Positions 49,926 to 58,963 of a DNA stretch of 64,000 nucleotides are shown piece by piece. Position 1 is the first letter of the stretch. Every line of letters starts with the position of its first letter. The notes below the pieces were generated by a model that had not been told where the DNA came from, did not search any database, and saw only the letters and a program-made list of their open reading frames with translations. The stretch is from Desulfatitalea tepidiphila. Lineage in GTDB: Bacteria > Desulfobacterota > Desulfobacteria > Desulfobacterales > Desulfosarcinaceae. Position numbers and translations under genes: made by a program. The DNA is taken from contig NZ_BCAG01000003.1 in assembly GCF_001293685.1 (NCBI RefSeq), positions 496,001 to 560,000 on the forward strand, given 5' to 3'.

Positions 49926-52358
49926 ATGACAACATCGACTGTTTTATCTGTGCCAGGCGTGCTGCCGTCCGCTGACAGTGAGGTGCGCATCGGGGTGTAT
50001 GTCTGCCACTGCGGCATGAACATCGCCCAGACCGTAGATTGCGACGGGGTGGCCGAGGCCATGGTCAATCTGCCCGATGTGGTGGTGGCCAAAGGCATCG
50101 GGTATGCCTGCAGCGAGCCGGGACAGCGCGAAATCCGCGAGGACATCGCCACCCACGGGCTGAATCGCATCGTGGTGGGATCCTGTTCGCCCCGATTGCA
50201 CGAGCCCACCTTCCGGCAGATGCTGATCGCCGCCGGCCTCAACCCCTATCTCCTGGAGATGGCCAATCTGCGCGAGCAGTGCAGCTGGGTGCACATGAAG
50301 ACCCCCGAGGCCGCCACGGCCAAGGCCCACGATCTGGTCAAGATGGCGGTGGCCCGGGCCCGAAGGCTTCAATCGCTGACCGACCCCATGCTGCCCATGA
50401 CCCAGAGGGCGCTGGTGATCGGCGGCGGCGTGGCCGGTATCCAGGCGGCCCTGGACATGGCCGACAACGGATACGAGGTGGTGATGGTCGAACGCCAACC
50501 GTCCATCGGCGGCGTGATGGCCCAACTGGACAAGACCTTCCCCACCATGGATTGCTCGATCTGAATTCTCGGTCCCAAGATGACGGATGCCGGTCGGCAT
50601 CCCCGGATCAAGATCCACACGCTGAGCGAAGTGGTGGACGTCAAGGGCAACGTGGGCAGTTTCGAGGTGAAAATCGTCAAAAAGGCCCGCTACGTGGACG
50701 AAAAGGCCTGCACCGCGTGCGGTGAATGTGCCAAGGTGTGCCCGGTGGTGCGGCCGGACGAGTTCAACATGGGTCTATCGTCGCGCCATGCCATCTACTC
50801 GCCGTTTCCCCAGGCCGTACCGTCGGCCTATGTCCTCAATCCCGGCGAGTGTCTGGGCAACAACCCGGTGGTGTGCAGCAAATGCCTGGACGCCTGCGAG
50901 AAGAAGTGTATCGATTTTCACATGTCCGACGAGACCATCGCCGAGCGCGTGGGGACCATCGTGGTGGCCACCGGTCTGACACCCCATGACCCGCGGGCGC
51001 TGGATGAATACGGCTACACGCGCTTTGAAAACGTGCTGACCAGCCTGGAGTTCGAGCGCCTGGTCAATGCCGGCGGCCCCACCCAAGGCCACCTGGTGCG
51101 GCCCTCGGATCGCAAACGGCCGCGATCGGTGGCCTTCATACAATGCGTGGGGTCGCGGTCGGCCCGCCGCGGCAAATCATACTGTTCCAACATCTGCTGC
51201 ATGAATACAATCAAGAGCACCCTGGTACTCAAGGAGCACTACCCGGACATGGACATCAAGGTATTCTACATCGATATCCGTGCCTTCGGCAAAGGTTTCG
51301 AGGACCTGTACACCCGCAGCCGGCGGGCGGGGGTGCACTACGTTCGCGGACTGCCCGGACATGTGGAAGAACTGTCCGACGGGCGGCTGCGCGTGGCCGT
51401 GGAAAACACGGCCGGGTCGTCCCTGGATTTCTACGACCTGGATATGCTGGTGCTGGCCGTGGGCATCGAACCGGCCGCCGGAACCCACAGGCTTCAGGAG
51501 ATGATGGGGCTTCAGCTCTCGCCGGACGGCTTTTTCCTCGAGGCGCACCCCAAGCTGCAGCCGGTGGATGCCGCCACGCGCGGCGTTTTCTACGCCGGAT
51601 GCGCCGAAGGGCCAAAAGATATCAAGGAGAGTGTTACTCAGGCTTCGGCGGCCGCGGCGCGGGCCATCCGCCTCATGCAATCCAGCCAGATCCGCGCCGA
51701 GGCCATTACTTCGGAAGTGATCACCGAGCAGTGCAAGGCGTGCGGCAAATGTGCCGAAGTGTGTCCGTACAACGCCATTACCGTGGATCCCAAGAAGAAG
51801 ATTCCGGCCAAGATCGCCACTGCCGCCTGCACCGGCTGTGGGACCTGTGCGGCCGAGTGCCCCTTCGGGGCCATCGTCATGAATCACTTTACCGACCGCC
51901 AGATCTACGACCAGATCGACGCCCTGCTCGACGACCGGCCGGCGGATAAAATTCTCACCTTTGCCTGCAACTGGTGCTCTTACGCCGGGGCCGATTACGC
52001 CGGCGTGTCCAGGTTGCAGTATCCGCCCAACGCGCGCCTGATCCGCACCATGTGCTCGGGGCGGGTCGACGAGGATTTCATCTGGTACGCATTCAAAAAA
52101 GGGGTGCCGGTGGTCCTGGTGAGCGGCTGCCACATCGGCGATTGTCATTACATCGACGCCAACCATTGGACGGTCAAGCGGGTCGAACGGGTGCGCAAGA
52201 AGATGGAAAAGCGCGGCCTGCGAACTGATCGTCTGCAACTGGAGTGGATCAGCGCCGCCGAAGGCATCCGTTTCGCGGAAGTCATGACGCGCATGGAGCA
52301 GTTGCGGCAATCGGTATCTGAAAAAGAGATCGCCGAAACCATAGCCCTATTGAGTTGA
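49926..52358 (+). CDS. hdrA: HdrA-MvhD fusion, predicted selenoprotein (UGA at 50562-50564 read as Sec)
   Basis: This is an 810-residue FAD iron-sulfur protein, the core of flavin-based electron bifurcation in Hdr complexes. In-frame TGA at residue 213 lies in DKTFPTMDCSI-U-ILGPKM, the position where HdrA has Cys or selenocysteine, and the same frame continues for almost 600 residues with full HdrA features. Before it: CHCG and GSCSPRLHEPTF, and FAD motif VIGGGVAGIQ (164-173). After it: CTACGECAKVC, GLTPHDP, FIQCVGSRS, NICCMNTIKS, CKACGKCAEVC, CTGCGTCAAEC, then a C-terminal MvhD domain (ACNWCSYAGAD, MCSGRVDED, GCHIGDCHY). ATG 49926 is preferred to 49920 by AGGA spacing. Its 3' end overlaps the convergent cyclase gene by 12 bases. 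Confidence 0.92.
50585..50602 (+). promoter_or_regulatory. Candidate bacterial SECIS hairpin for hdrA
   Basis: A perfect 7-base stem, GGATGCC (50585-50591) and GGCATCC (50596-50602), closes a GGTC tetraloop. The loop starts 28 bases after the TGA, within the known range for SelB-binding elements, and GGUC is the loop of the E. coli fdhF SECIS. It lies within the hdrA reading frame. Confidence 0.7.
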
Positions 52359-53384
52359 ATTTGTTCTGGTCAGGCCGTGGCCGATGCGGAAGACCCGGAT
52401 CGGTCGGTCCAGGCCTTTGACAGCGGTATCGGGCAGTGCCTCGATGTCGTTGGTTCCATCCAGTTGCGCGGCCGTGGCGGCATCCACCAAAATTTCGCCG
52501 CTACGGGCCAGCCCCTGCAAGCGGGCGGCGATGTTGACGGCCATGCCCACGCAGGTGAACTCCTTTTTGCGCATGGATCCCATGATGCCCGAAAAGACTT
52601 TTCCGCTGGCGATGCCGATCCCGGTCTGCAGGCGCAGATGGGGATGGCCGATATACTTCCCATCGATTTCGGCGGCCTTGCGCTGCATGTCGATGGCCGT
52701 ACTCACGGCCCGACGGGCGTCGTCCGGCCGGGCCACCGGCGCACCGAAAACGACCATCATGCTGTCTCCGATATGTTTGTCCAAGGTACCTTGATGCTGG
52801 TAGGCGATGTCGCCCAGGGGGGTGAAGTAGTCGCCGTTGAGAAATTCGACCAGTGCTTCCGGCGACACGTGCTGGGACATGGCCGTGAAGTTCCGGATGT
52901 CCGAGAATAAAATGGTGACATCCTGGAGACGGGGGGTCAGCGAAAGAGGGGACCTGTTGATCTCTTCGTAGATCTGCTCGGAGACGAACTGGCGCAGGTG
53001 CTTGCGAACCCAGATGTCGCGGATCTTGGCGCGCAGCTCCACGTTATCGAAGGGTTTGGTCAGGAAGCCGTCGATGCCGCAGTTGGTCGCTTCGATGGCC
53101 GCCTCCATGGTGGCATAGCCGGTCAGGATGATGCGGGTGATCTCAGGATTGATGCCCCCGATGATCTTCAGGGTCTCCAGGCCGTCGATGCCCGGCATTT
53201 TGAAATCCGAGACCACCGTCACGATCTCTTCCACATGATTCTCGACCACCCCGATGCCTTCGCGTCCGTCGCCGGCCGTGTAGATGTGGTAGGGTTCGCG
53301 CTTCAGGGCGCGTTGCACCGAGCGGCGAACCCCTTCTTCGTCATCGATGAATAGAATACTCTGGGCTGAATTCCGGATGTCCAT
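52347..53384 (-). CDS. Response regulator with class III adenylate/guanylate cyclase domain
   Basis: This 345-residue protein has an N-terminal receiver domain (ILFIDDEEGVRRSVQ, phospho-acceptor Asp in VVSDFKMPGIDG, Lys in LTKPF) and a C-terminal cyclase homology domain with VTILFSDIRNFTAMS and HIGDSMMVVFGAP, which hold the metal Asp residues, plus AVNIAARLQ. It should make cyclic AMP or GMP in response to phosphorylation by an unlinked histidine kinase. GAGGAA precedes the ATG. The gene faces hdrA and overlaps its end by 12 bases. Confidence 0.9.
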   Translation of the reverse strand: MDIRNSAQSILFIDDEEGVRRSVQRALKREPYHIYTAGDGREGIGVVENHVEEIVTVVSDFKMPGIDGLETLKIIGGINPEITRIILTGYATMEAAIEATNCGIDGFLTKPFDNVELRAKIRDIWVRKHLRQFVSEQIYEEINRSPLSLTPRLQDVTILFSDIRNFTAMSQHVSPEALVEFLNGDYFTPLGDIAYQHQGTLDKHIGDSMMVVFGAPVARPDDARRAVSTAIDMQRKAAEIDGKYIGHPHLRLQTGIGIASGKVFSGIMGSMRKKEFTCVGMAVNIAARLQGLARSGEILVDAATAAQLDGTNDIEALPDTAVKGLDRPIRVFRIGHGLTRTNSTQ

Positions 53385-53647
53385 TTTTATTCCTCGGGTG
53401 TTGGATACTCAACGTCAGACCGGATGAAGTATCTGAAGTACTTTAGAACGGCGTGATGTCGTCAGCGACCGGAACGAGCACCTGCAGGTGTCGATTTGTC
53501 ATCGGCGTGCTGAATTCTACAAGGCACAATATGAGGCAGAATCAAGCGTAAGAAATGAACAGCGTACGATTCTATTGTGCGAGATGTGTGTCGGCCTGAT
53601 ATCATATCTATTCATACCTGGCAATACTTCTTTTATCAAAACATTGG

Positions 53648-53942
53648 TTCTAATTGAATGCTGTTCATTAAACCCGGCGTGGGTGGAACAGGTGGCCGAT
53701 GCCACACGCCAAGCGGTCAAGTGCCAGTAAAATGCACGGCGGGCGGCCCAGAAACTCGCTGCGCTCAAACAGTCTGGGCCGCTTGTCCGCCGTTTGCATT
53801 CAACCGGCACTATTGACCACAGGCGTATGTGGCCCTGGCCACCTGCCCCACCCACGCCTGCCATGTCCGTTGCCATGCGAATTTTTTATCAAACACCTTT
53901 TGGAAAGGATGCTCTTCAGGGTGAATCACATTCAATGAGAAT
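53648..53942 (+). repeat. Interspersed ~294-bp MITE-like element, copy F
   Basis: This is a full-length forward copy. Ends are TTCTAATTGAATG (53648-53660) and CATTCAATGAGAAT (53929-53942), with the same internal hairpin arms and core as copy D. The right end stops nine bases from the end of the dus gene. The 263 bases between the cyclase start and this element hold nothing else recognised. Confidence 0.9.
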
Positions 53943-53951
53943 AGCCACAGT

Positions 53952-54980
53952 TCAGAAATTTTCGGACGACAAGACTTCGCTTTGAAAATCGGCGATGATT
54001 TGCATGGCCTGTGCCCGGCTTTCGATCCGGCGGATGGCATGGCGAAATTCCCTGGCACCGGGCAATCCTCTGGCGAACCAGCCGAGTTGGCTGCGAAGCA
54101 TGAAGCAGGCCCACGCTTCGCCGAAGCATGCCACCGTGGATTCCACGTAGCGGATCATCACTTCGAAGCGTTCCCACAGGGCAGGGGCGGCGGGCGGCCG
54201 TCCGGCGAGTAATGCCCGGGTCTGGGTGAAGATGAACGGATCGCCGATGGCGGCGCGGCCGATCATCACGGCATCGCATCCGGTTTCGTCGATCATCCGG
54301 GCCGCGTCCCCGGCGCACGTGATGTCGCCGTTGCCCACCACGGGCAGGGAGGTCGCCGCCTTGATCCTGGCGATCAAAGACCAGTCGGCGCGGCCGGAAA
54401 ACCCCTGGCGGGCGGTTCGGGGGTGTACGGTGATGGCGTCCACGCCGCAATCCCTGGCGATCTGCGCCAGAAGCAGGGCCTGATCCCCGGAAGGCTCCCA
54501 CCCGCTGCGGATCTTGATGGTCAGGGGTACATCGATGGCGGCCCGCACGGCCTGCAGGAGTCATGCGGTGGCGTTTGGATCGCGCATCAATGCCACGCCC
54601 GATCCGCTCTTGAGTATTTTTTTGACCGCACAGCCGCAGTTGATGTCCACCAGGTCGGCCCCGGCCGCTTGCGCCTGGCGGGCGGCTTCGGCCATGATGG
54701 CCGCATCGCTGCCGAAAATCTGGACCGAGAGCGGCTTTTCTTCCGGGCGGCTGGCGAGCATGCGCTTCGTTTTTTCAGAACCCTTCACCAGCCCCATGGC
54801 ACTGATCATTTCCGAGCAGACCAGGGCGCATCCGGCCGCTTTGGCCATCAGGCGCATAGGCAGGTGGGAGATTCCGGCCAGGGGTGCGAAAATCGTGGGG
54901 TTGTCCAGGACGATGCCGCCGATGCGGGGACGGAGAGGACGGGGCATGGCCGCGGTCGCCTCTCTGGCTCGGTCATCCAT
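53952..54980 (-). pseudogene. dus: tRNA-dihydrouridine synthase gene interrupted by an in-frame TGA
   Basis: Two open stretches in one frame make a full Dus/DusB protein. The 5' part has PTIFAPLAGISHLPMRLMA, SVQIFGSDA and DINCGCAVKKI with the catalytic Cys. The 3' part, after TGA (complement of 54561-54563), has LTIKIRSGW, ITVHPRTARQGFSG, VVGNGDI and VMIGRAAIGDPFIF. The stop falls between DPNATA and LLQAVRAAI, a variable position; a single change from CGA (Arg) would explain it. No frameshift is needed. It may be a recent nonsense mutation, a sequencing error, or a gene still read through at low level. The start at 54980 overlaps the DUF1848 stop by eight bases. Confidence 0.8.
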
Positions 54981-55887
54981 TGGCGTTGTCCGGTTCCGGC
55001 AGTGTCTTATGCCGGTCGCCGGCCGTGTCGCTGGCCGGATTGGCATAGCAGAACAGACAATCGTGATAACAGGGGTGCAATCGGTAGCTGCCGATATCCC
55101 GGGAATGCCGGCACCCGCACCCGGCCGCCACCCGCTGGCCGGTGTCGTGTTTCAGGGTCACGTCCGGACCGTACAGGTCGGCCAGGCGGTGGTTGGGGAT
55201 GCACGCCGCACCCGCCACGTTGACACCGGTCGGCATGGCGGCCAGCACCTCTTTTTCACAGCAGAGCATCAACTGGATCTCCAGCTTTTCCAGGCGCCCC
55301 GTCATGGACACGATCTGATCGACCTTGCGGGACAACGGCGGGTCGTACAGGCTCAGGCCTGACGCAGAGGTGCGCCGGACGACCTTGCGATACAAATCCA
55401 CGAAGCTGGTGATGCAGATGCTTACACCGGCCCCGGCGGCGCGCTCGGCGATGTCGAAAAACCGGTCCAGGTTATCGCCCTCCCGGCCGTCGTCGGTTAT
55501 GAAATAGCAGATGGGATCGAAACGCCACTGAATGGTCCGGGCTCCGAACAGATCGGCCAGGCGCTCGATCTGGGCCAACCGGTCGCTCAATGGCGGCACC
55601 CCGGGTTCCAGGATCGGGTGGGGGGAGTTGATCGTGAAATTGAAGAAGAGATGGTATCCTTTTTGGATCAATGCTTGTCCATACTCACCGTCGATAAAGG
55701 GGTCGAAATTTTTGGACCAGAAGACGATGCTGTGCACCTGATCGGCGGCGGCCGGTACCCGCACCGGTGCGGCGCCGTATGGATGGGGGACTTCGAACAC
55801 CCCCTTTTCGATCTGGGCCATGAACCAGGGCATGTAAAAGGCGGGAATATCTGTGCGGCGCGAAGCGGATAAAACGATCCGGTGCAT
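54973..55887 (-). CDS. DUF1848 family protein with C-terminal Cys cluster
   Basis: This 304-residue protein begins RIVLSASRRTDIPAFYMPWF and has IVFWSKNFDPFI, hallmarks of DUF1848. The C-terminal GCGCRHSRDIGSYRL, then CYHDCLFCYAN, includes a CxxxCxxC motif like that of radical SAM enzymes but placed at the C-terminus. Its function is not established; a radical SAM-like or Fe-S role is often guessed. It starts directly at the stop of the preceding small gene and overlaps the dus start, so these three form an operon. Confidence 0.85.
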   Translation of the reverse strand: MHRIVLSASRRTDIPAFYMPWFMAQIEKGVFEVPHPYGAAPVRVPAAADQVHSIVFWSKNFDPFIDGEYGQALIQKGYHLFFNFTINSPHPILEPGVPPLSDRLAQIERLADLFGARTIQWRFDPICYFITDDGREGDNLDRFFDIAERAAGAGVSICITSFVDLYRKVVRRTSASGLSLYDPPLSRKVDQIVSMTGRLEKLEIQLMLCCEKEVLAAMPTGVNVAGAACIPNHRLADLYGPDVTLKHDTGQRVAAGCGCRHSRDIGSYRLHPCYHDCLFCYANPASDTAGDRHKTLPEPDNANG

Positions 55888-56211
55888 CTATTTCTTTTTG
55901 AGGTCGGCCAGGGAGATCACCTTGCCTTTTTCACCCCCGGCCTCCTTTTCGGATTGTCCCACGGGTTTTTCCCTCGATTCCGGACTTTTTACCCGTTCCA
56001 GGCGCATGGGCTTGCCCTCCATGGTAAAGGTTTCGCCCTCGATATAGACGTCTCTGAGGATCCAGGTGACCACCATCAACGGAACTTGGAGCAGCAGCAA
56101 CTTGACATGGTACCAACCCCGTTTCACATCCGGTTCGATGGCTTCGACGCGGGCAAACGCCTGGGGTTTATCTTCAATATAAATCAATACGATATCATTT
56201 ACATCCGTCAT
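55888..56211 (-). CDS. Small unrecognised protein, first gene of the dus operon
   Basis: This 107-residue protein begins MTDVNDIVLIYIEDKPQAFA and continues RVEAIEPDVKRGWYHVKLL, predicted beta-rich, with a charged C-terminal tail (SEKEAGGEKGKVISLADLKKK). No domain is recognised. AGAGGCG lies upstream of ATG 56211; a longer frame reaches 56313 without a better site. The next gene starts right after its stop codon. Confidence 0.7.
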   Translation of the reverse strand: MTDVNDIVLIYIEDKPQAFARVEAIEPDVKRGWYHVKLLLLQVPLMVVTWILRDVYIEGETFTMEGKPMRLERVKSPESREKPVGQSEKEAGGEKGKVISLADLKKK

Positions 56212-56320
56212 GATTGGGCGCCTCTGCGGTGGTCGGTCCGGGATGATCCCATAAGTGATCGGCATGATGTCATAAAGCCCTTTTATTGTAAAGAGACAGC
56301 CGTGTGATGGCATTTATCCC

Positions 56321-56366
56321 TTGACATGGATTTGTCTGTTCTGCTAACTGAATGAACGTTCATTCA
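56321..56366 (+). promoter_or_regulatory. fadN promoter region with FadR-like palindrome
   Basis: A TTGACA (56321-56326) lies 22 bases before a perfect 18-base palindrome, TGAATGAACGTTCATTCA (56349-56366). The half-sites TGAATGA and TCATTCA are those of the TetR-family FadR operator of Bacillus (TGAATGA-N4-TCATTCA). The -10 box is not clear (near 56344), but the palindrome would lie over the start region and block transcription when acyl-CoA is low. Confidence 0.65.
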
Positions 56367-56501
56367 TAATTGGTGTCCATCCATACATGATACCTTCTGT
56401 GGATGGACAGCACGTGGTTCTTGATGTGCATAACCTACGACGCCGGGGTATCAAAGGCATCTTACCGGCGAACAAACCGCATTTGGGTATTAGGAGGGAT
56501 C

Positions 56502-58907
56502 ATGACAAGGAAAATCAGGAAAGCGGCGGTCATCGGGTCCGGTGTGATGGGCGGAGGCATTGCGGCCCTTTTGGCCAGTGCCGGAATCAAGACACTTTTG
56601 CTCGATATCGTTCCGTTCGATCTCAAAGAGGAAGAAAAAAAGGACCCCAAGGCACGCAATCGCATCGTCACAGCCGGTTTGCAGGGTATTCAGAAGGCCA
56701 GGCCGGCGGCCCTGATGCACCCGAGCGACATCAATCTGATCTCGATCGGCAACACGGAAGATGATTTCGACAAGTTGGCCGATTGCGACTGGATCGTGGA
56801 GGTGGTCGTCGAGAACCTCAAAATCAAACAACAGCTTCTCAAGCGCATCGAGCCGGTGCGCAAAAAAGGCGCCATCGTTTCCTCAAACACCTCCGGTATC
56901 CCCCTTAAGGCCATGAGCGAAGGGTTGAGCGATGATTTCAAACAGCACTTCCTCGGAACCCATTTTTTCAACCCGGTGCGTTACATGAAGTTGCTGGAGA
57001 TCATCCCCGGCGAGCAGACGCTTCCCGAAGTCTTGACATTCATGGCCGATTTTGGTGAACGCAAATTGGGCAAGGGCATTGTCTGGGCCAAGGATACGCC
57101 CAATTTCGTGGGCAACCGCATCGGTGTGCACGGCTCGACCCGCACCATGCAGATCATGCTCGAAGAGGGACTGACCATTCCCGAAGTCGACGCGCTGTTC
57201 GGGCCGGCAATGGGACGCCCCAAGACCGGCGTTTTCAAGACCACCGATCTCGTGGGCCTGGACATTGCCGCCCATGTGTCCAAAAATACCTACGAGCTGG
57301 TGACCGATGACGAAGCCCGCGACGCGTTCGTCCTGCCCGAATTCGTCCAGAAGATGCTCGACAAAAAGATGCTGGGCAACAAGACCAAGGGCGGGTTCTA
57401 CAAGACCGATCTGACCCCGGAATGGAAAAAGATCCGCAAGGTGCTGGACCTCAACACCTTCGAATACAAAGAGTATGACAAACCCGACTTCCCCTGCCTG
57501 ACGGCCGCCAAGAAGGCCAAGACCGATGAAGAGAAGATCCAGGCCATGGTGTTCGGCGACGACAAGGGTGCCAGGTTCGTCTGGCGGGTGACGGCAGAAG
57601 GGTTGATTTACGCCGCCAACCGGATTCCCGAAATTGCCGACACCATCGTGGAAATCGACAACGCCATGCGCTGGGGCTACGGCATGGATCGCGGGCCGTT
57701 CGAAGTGTGGGACCTGCTCGGCGTCGCCCGCGTGGTCGAACGCATGGAAAAAGATGGATTGGTGGTGCCGGCCAAGGTCAAGGAGATGCTCGCCGCCGGA
57801 AACACCTCTTTCTATAAGGTCGAAAAGGGACAACGCTTCTTCTACGACTTTGTCACCAAGAGCTACAAACCCATCGTCACCAGCGACACCGTGATCTCCC
57901 TTGCCATGCTCAAAGCGGCCAAGGGCGTGGTGCTGGGCAACGCGTCGGCCTCGTTGATCGATCTGGGCGACGGCGTTTTTTGCGCCGAGTTCCACACCAA
58001 GATGAATGCGCTCAACGACCAGATCGCGGAGTTCCTGGAACAAGCGCACGACTATGTGGATGCCAACGGCGTCGGCATGGTCATCGGCAACCAGGCCGGC
58101 GGCATGCCCGGGGCCTTTTCGGCCGGCGCGGACCTGGTCCAGGTCAAGGAGGCGGCCGCCCAGGGTTTGTTCGATGACATCGAAAAGGCGGTCAAGCGTC
58201 TTCAGGATGTGATTCAGCGCGAACGTTACAGCTGCTATCCGGTCGTGGCGGCGCCGTTCGGCCTGGCCTTGGGCGGTGGTTGCGAGATCTGCCTGGGCGC
58301 GGATCGGATCGTGGCCCATTCGGAGCTTTACATGGGATTGGTCGAGGTCGGCGTCGGCCTGCTGCCCGGCGGCACCGGTTGTCACGCCCTGTGGCGCAAG
58401 GTGATCGAGAACATTCCGGCATCGGTGCCTGATTACGAATTGACCAAATTCTTTATTCCCGTTTTCCAGGCCATCGCCATGGCCCAGGTCTCCACATCGG
58501 CGGCCGAAGCCCGTGCCAGGGGCTTCCTTGGTCCCAAGGACCGCGTCGTCTTCAACCGCGATCATTTGATCGGCGAGGCGAAAAAGGAAGTGCTGCGCAT
58601 GGCCGACGACGGCTACACCCCGCCGGTGAAACGGCCGTTGCGGGTGTTGGGCGAAGCGGCCTTCGGCATCGCCAACGCCGAACTGCTCAACATGACCAAT
58701 GCCGGTTACGCAAGCGAGTATGACGCCTATCTGGCCAGCCGCATCGCCTTCGCCATCGGCGGGGGGCAGAGTCGGACCGGGAGCCTGATGAGCGAAGATT
58801 CCATGCTGGCCCTGGAGCGGAAGACCTTCGTCGACCTGCTGAAACAAGAGAAGACCATTGCCAGGATCGAACATATGCTCAAGACAGGCAAGCCGTTGCG
58901 CAACTAA
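56502..58907 (+). CDS. fadN: 3-hydroxyacyl-CoA dehydrogenase / enoyl-CoA hydratase (FadN type)
   Basis: This 801-residue bifunctional beta-oxidation enzyme has the NAD-binding dehydrogenase first (AAVIGSGVMGGGIAALLASAG, SSNTSGIPL, GTHFFNPVRYMKLLEII, KDTPNFVGNRIG) and the crotonase-fold hydratase last (GGMPGAFSAGADL, APFGLALGGGCEICLGADR, GLVEVGVGLLPGGTG). This order is that of Bacillus FadN, the reverse of FadB/FadJ. TAGGAGGGATC precedes ATG 56502. The thiolase follows after 56 bases, so the operon covers the last three steps of beta-oxidation. Control by the upstream FadR-like site is inferred. Confidence 0.93.
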   Translation: MTRKIRKAAVIGSGVMGGGIAALLASAGIKTLLLDIVPFDLKEEEKKDPKARNRIVTAGLQGIQKARPAALMHPSDINLISIGNTEDDFDKLADCDWIVEVVVENLKIKQQLLKRIEPVRKKGAIVSSNTSGIPLKAMSEGLSDDFKQHFLGTHFFNPVRYMKLLEIIPGEQTLPEVLTFMADFGERKLGKGIVWAKDTPNFVGNRIGVHGSTRTMQIMLEEGLTIPEVDALFGPAMGRPKTGVFKTTDLVGLDIAAHVSKNTYELVTDDEARDAFVLPEFVQKMLDKKMLGNKTKGGFYKTDLTPEWKKIRKVLDLNTFEYKEYDKPDFPCLTAAKKAKTDEEKIQAMVFGDDKGARFVWRVTAEGLIYAANRIPEIADTIVEIDNAMRWGYGMDRGPFEVWDLLGVARVVERMEKDGLVVPAKVKEMLAAGNTSFYKVEKGQRFFYDFVTKSYKPIVTSDTVISLAMLKAAKGVVLGNASASLIDLGDGVFCAEFHTKMNALNDQIAEFLEQAHDYVDANGVGMVIGNQAGGMPGAFSAGADLVQVKEAAAQGLFDDIEKAVKRLQDVIQRERYSCYPVVAAPFGLALGGGCEICLGADRIVAHSELYMGLVEVGVGLLPGGTGCHALWRKVIENIPASVPDYELTKFFIPVFQAIAMAQVSTSAAEARARGFLGPKDRVVFNRDHLIGEAKKEVLRMADDGYTPPVKRPLRVLGEAAFGIANAELLNMTNAGYASEYDAYLASRIAFAIGGGQSRTGSLMSEDSMLALERKTFVDLLKQEKTIARIEHMLKTGKPLRN

Positions 58908-58963
58908 CACATTAGCGAAAGCATACCCATTAAAATAACCCAACCTATTTGTGGAGGGATATC

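Noticed and set aside
50565-52358. Treating the part after the hdrA TGA as a separate gene starting at ATG 50580
   Set aside because: That ATG has no ribosome-binding site, lies inside the conserved ILGPKM motif, and would leave HdrA without its FAD-binding half.
54520-54563. Selenocysteine readthrough of the TGA in the dus gene
   Set aside because: The position is variable and non-catalytic in Dus proteins, and no hairpin comparable to that after the hdrA TGA is seen downstream; a nonsense change is simpler.
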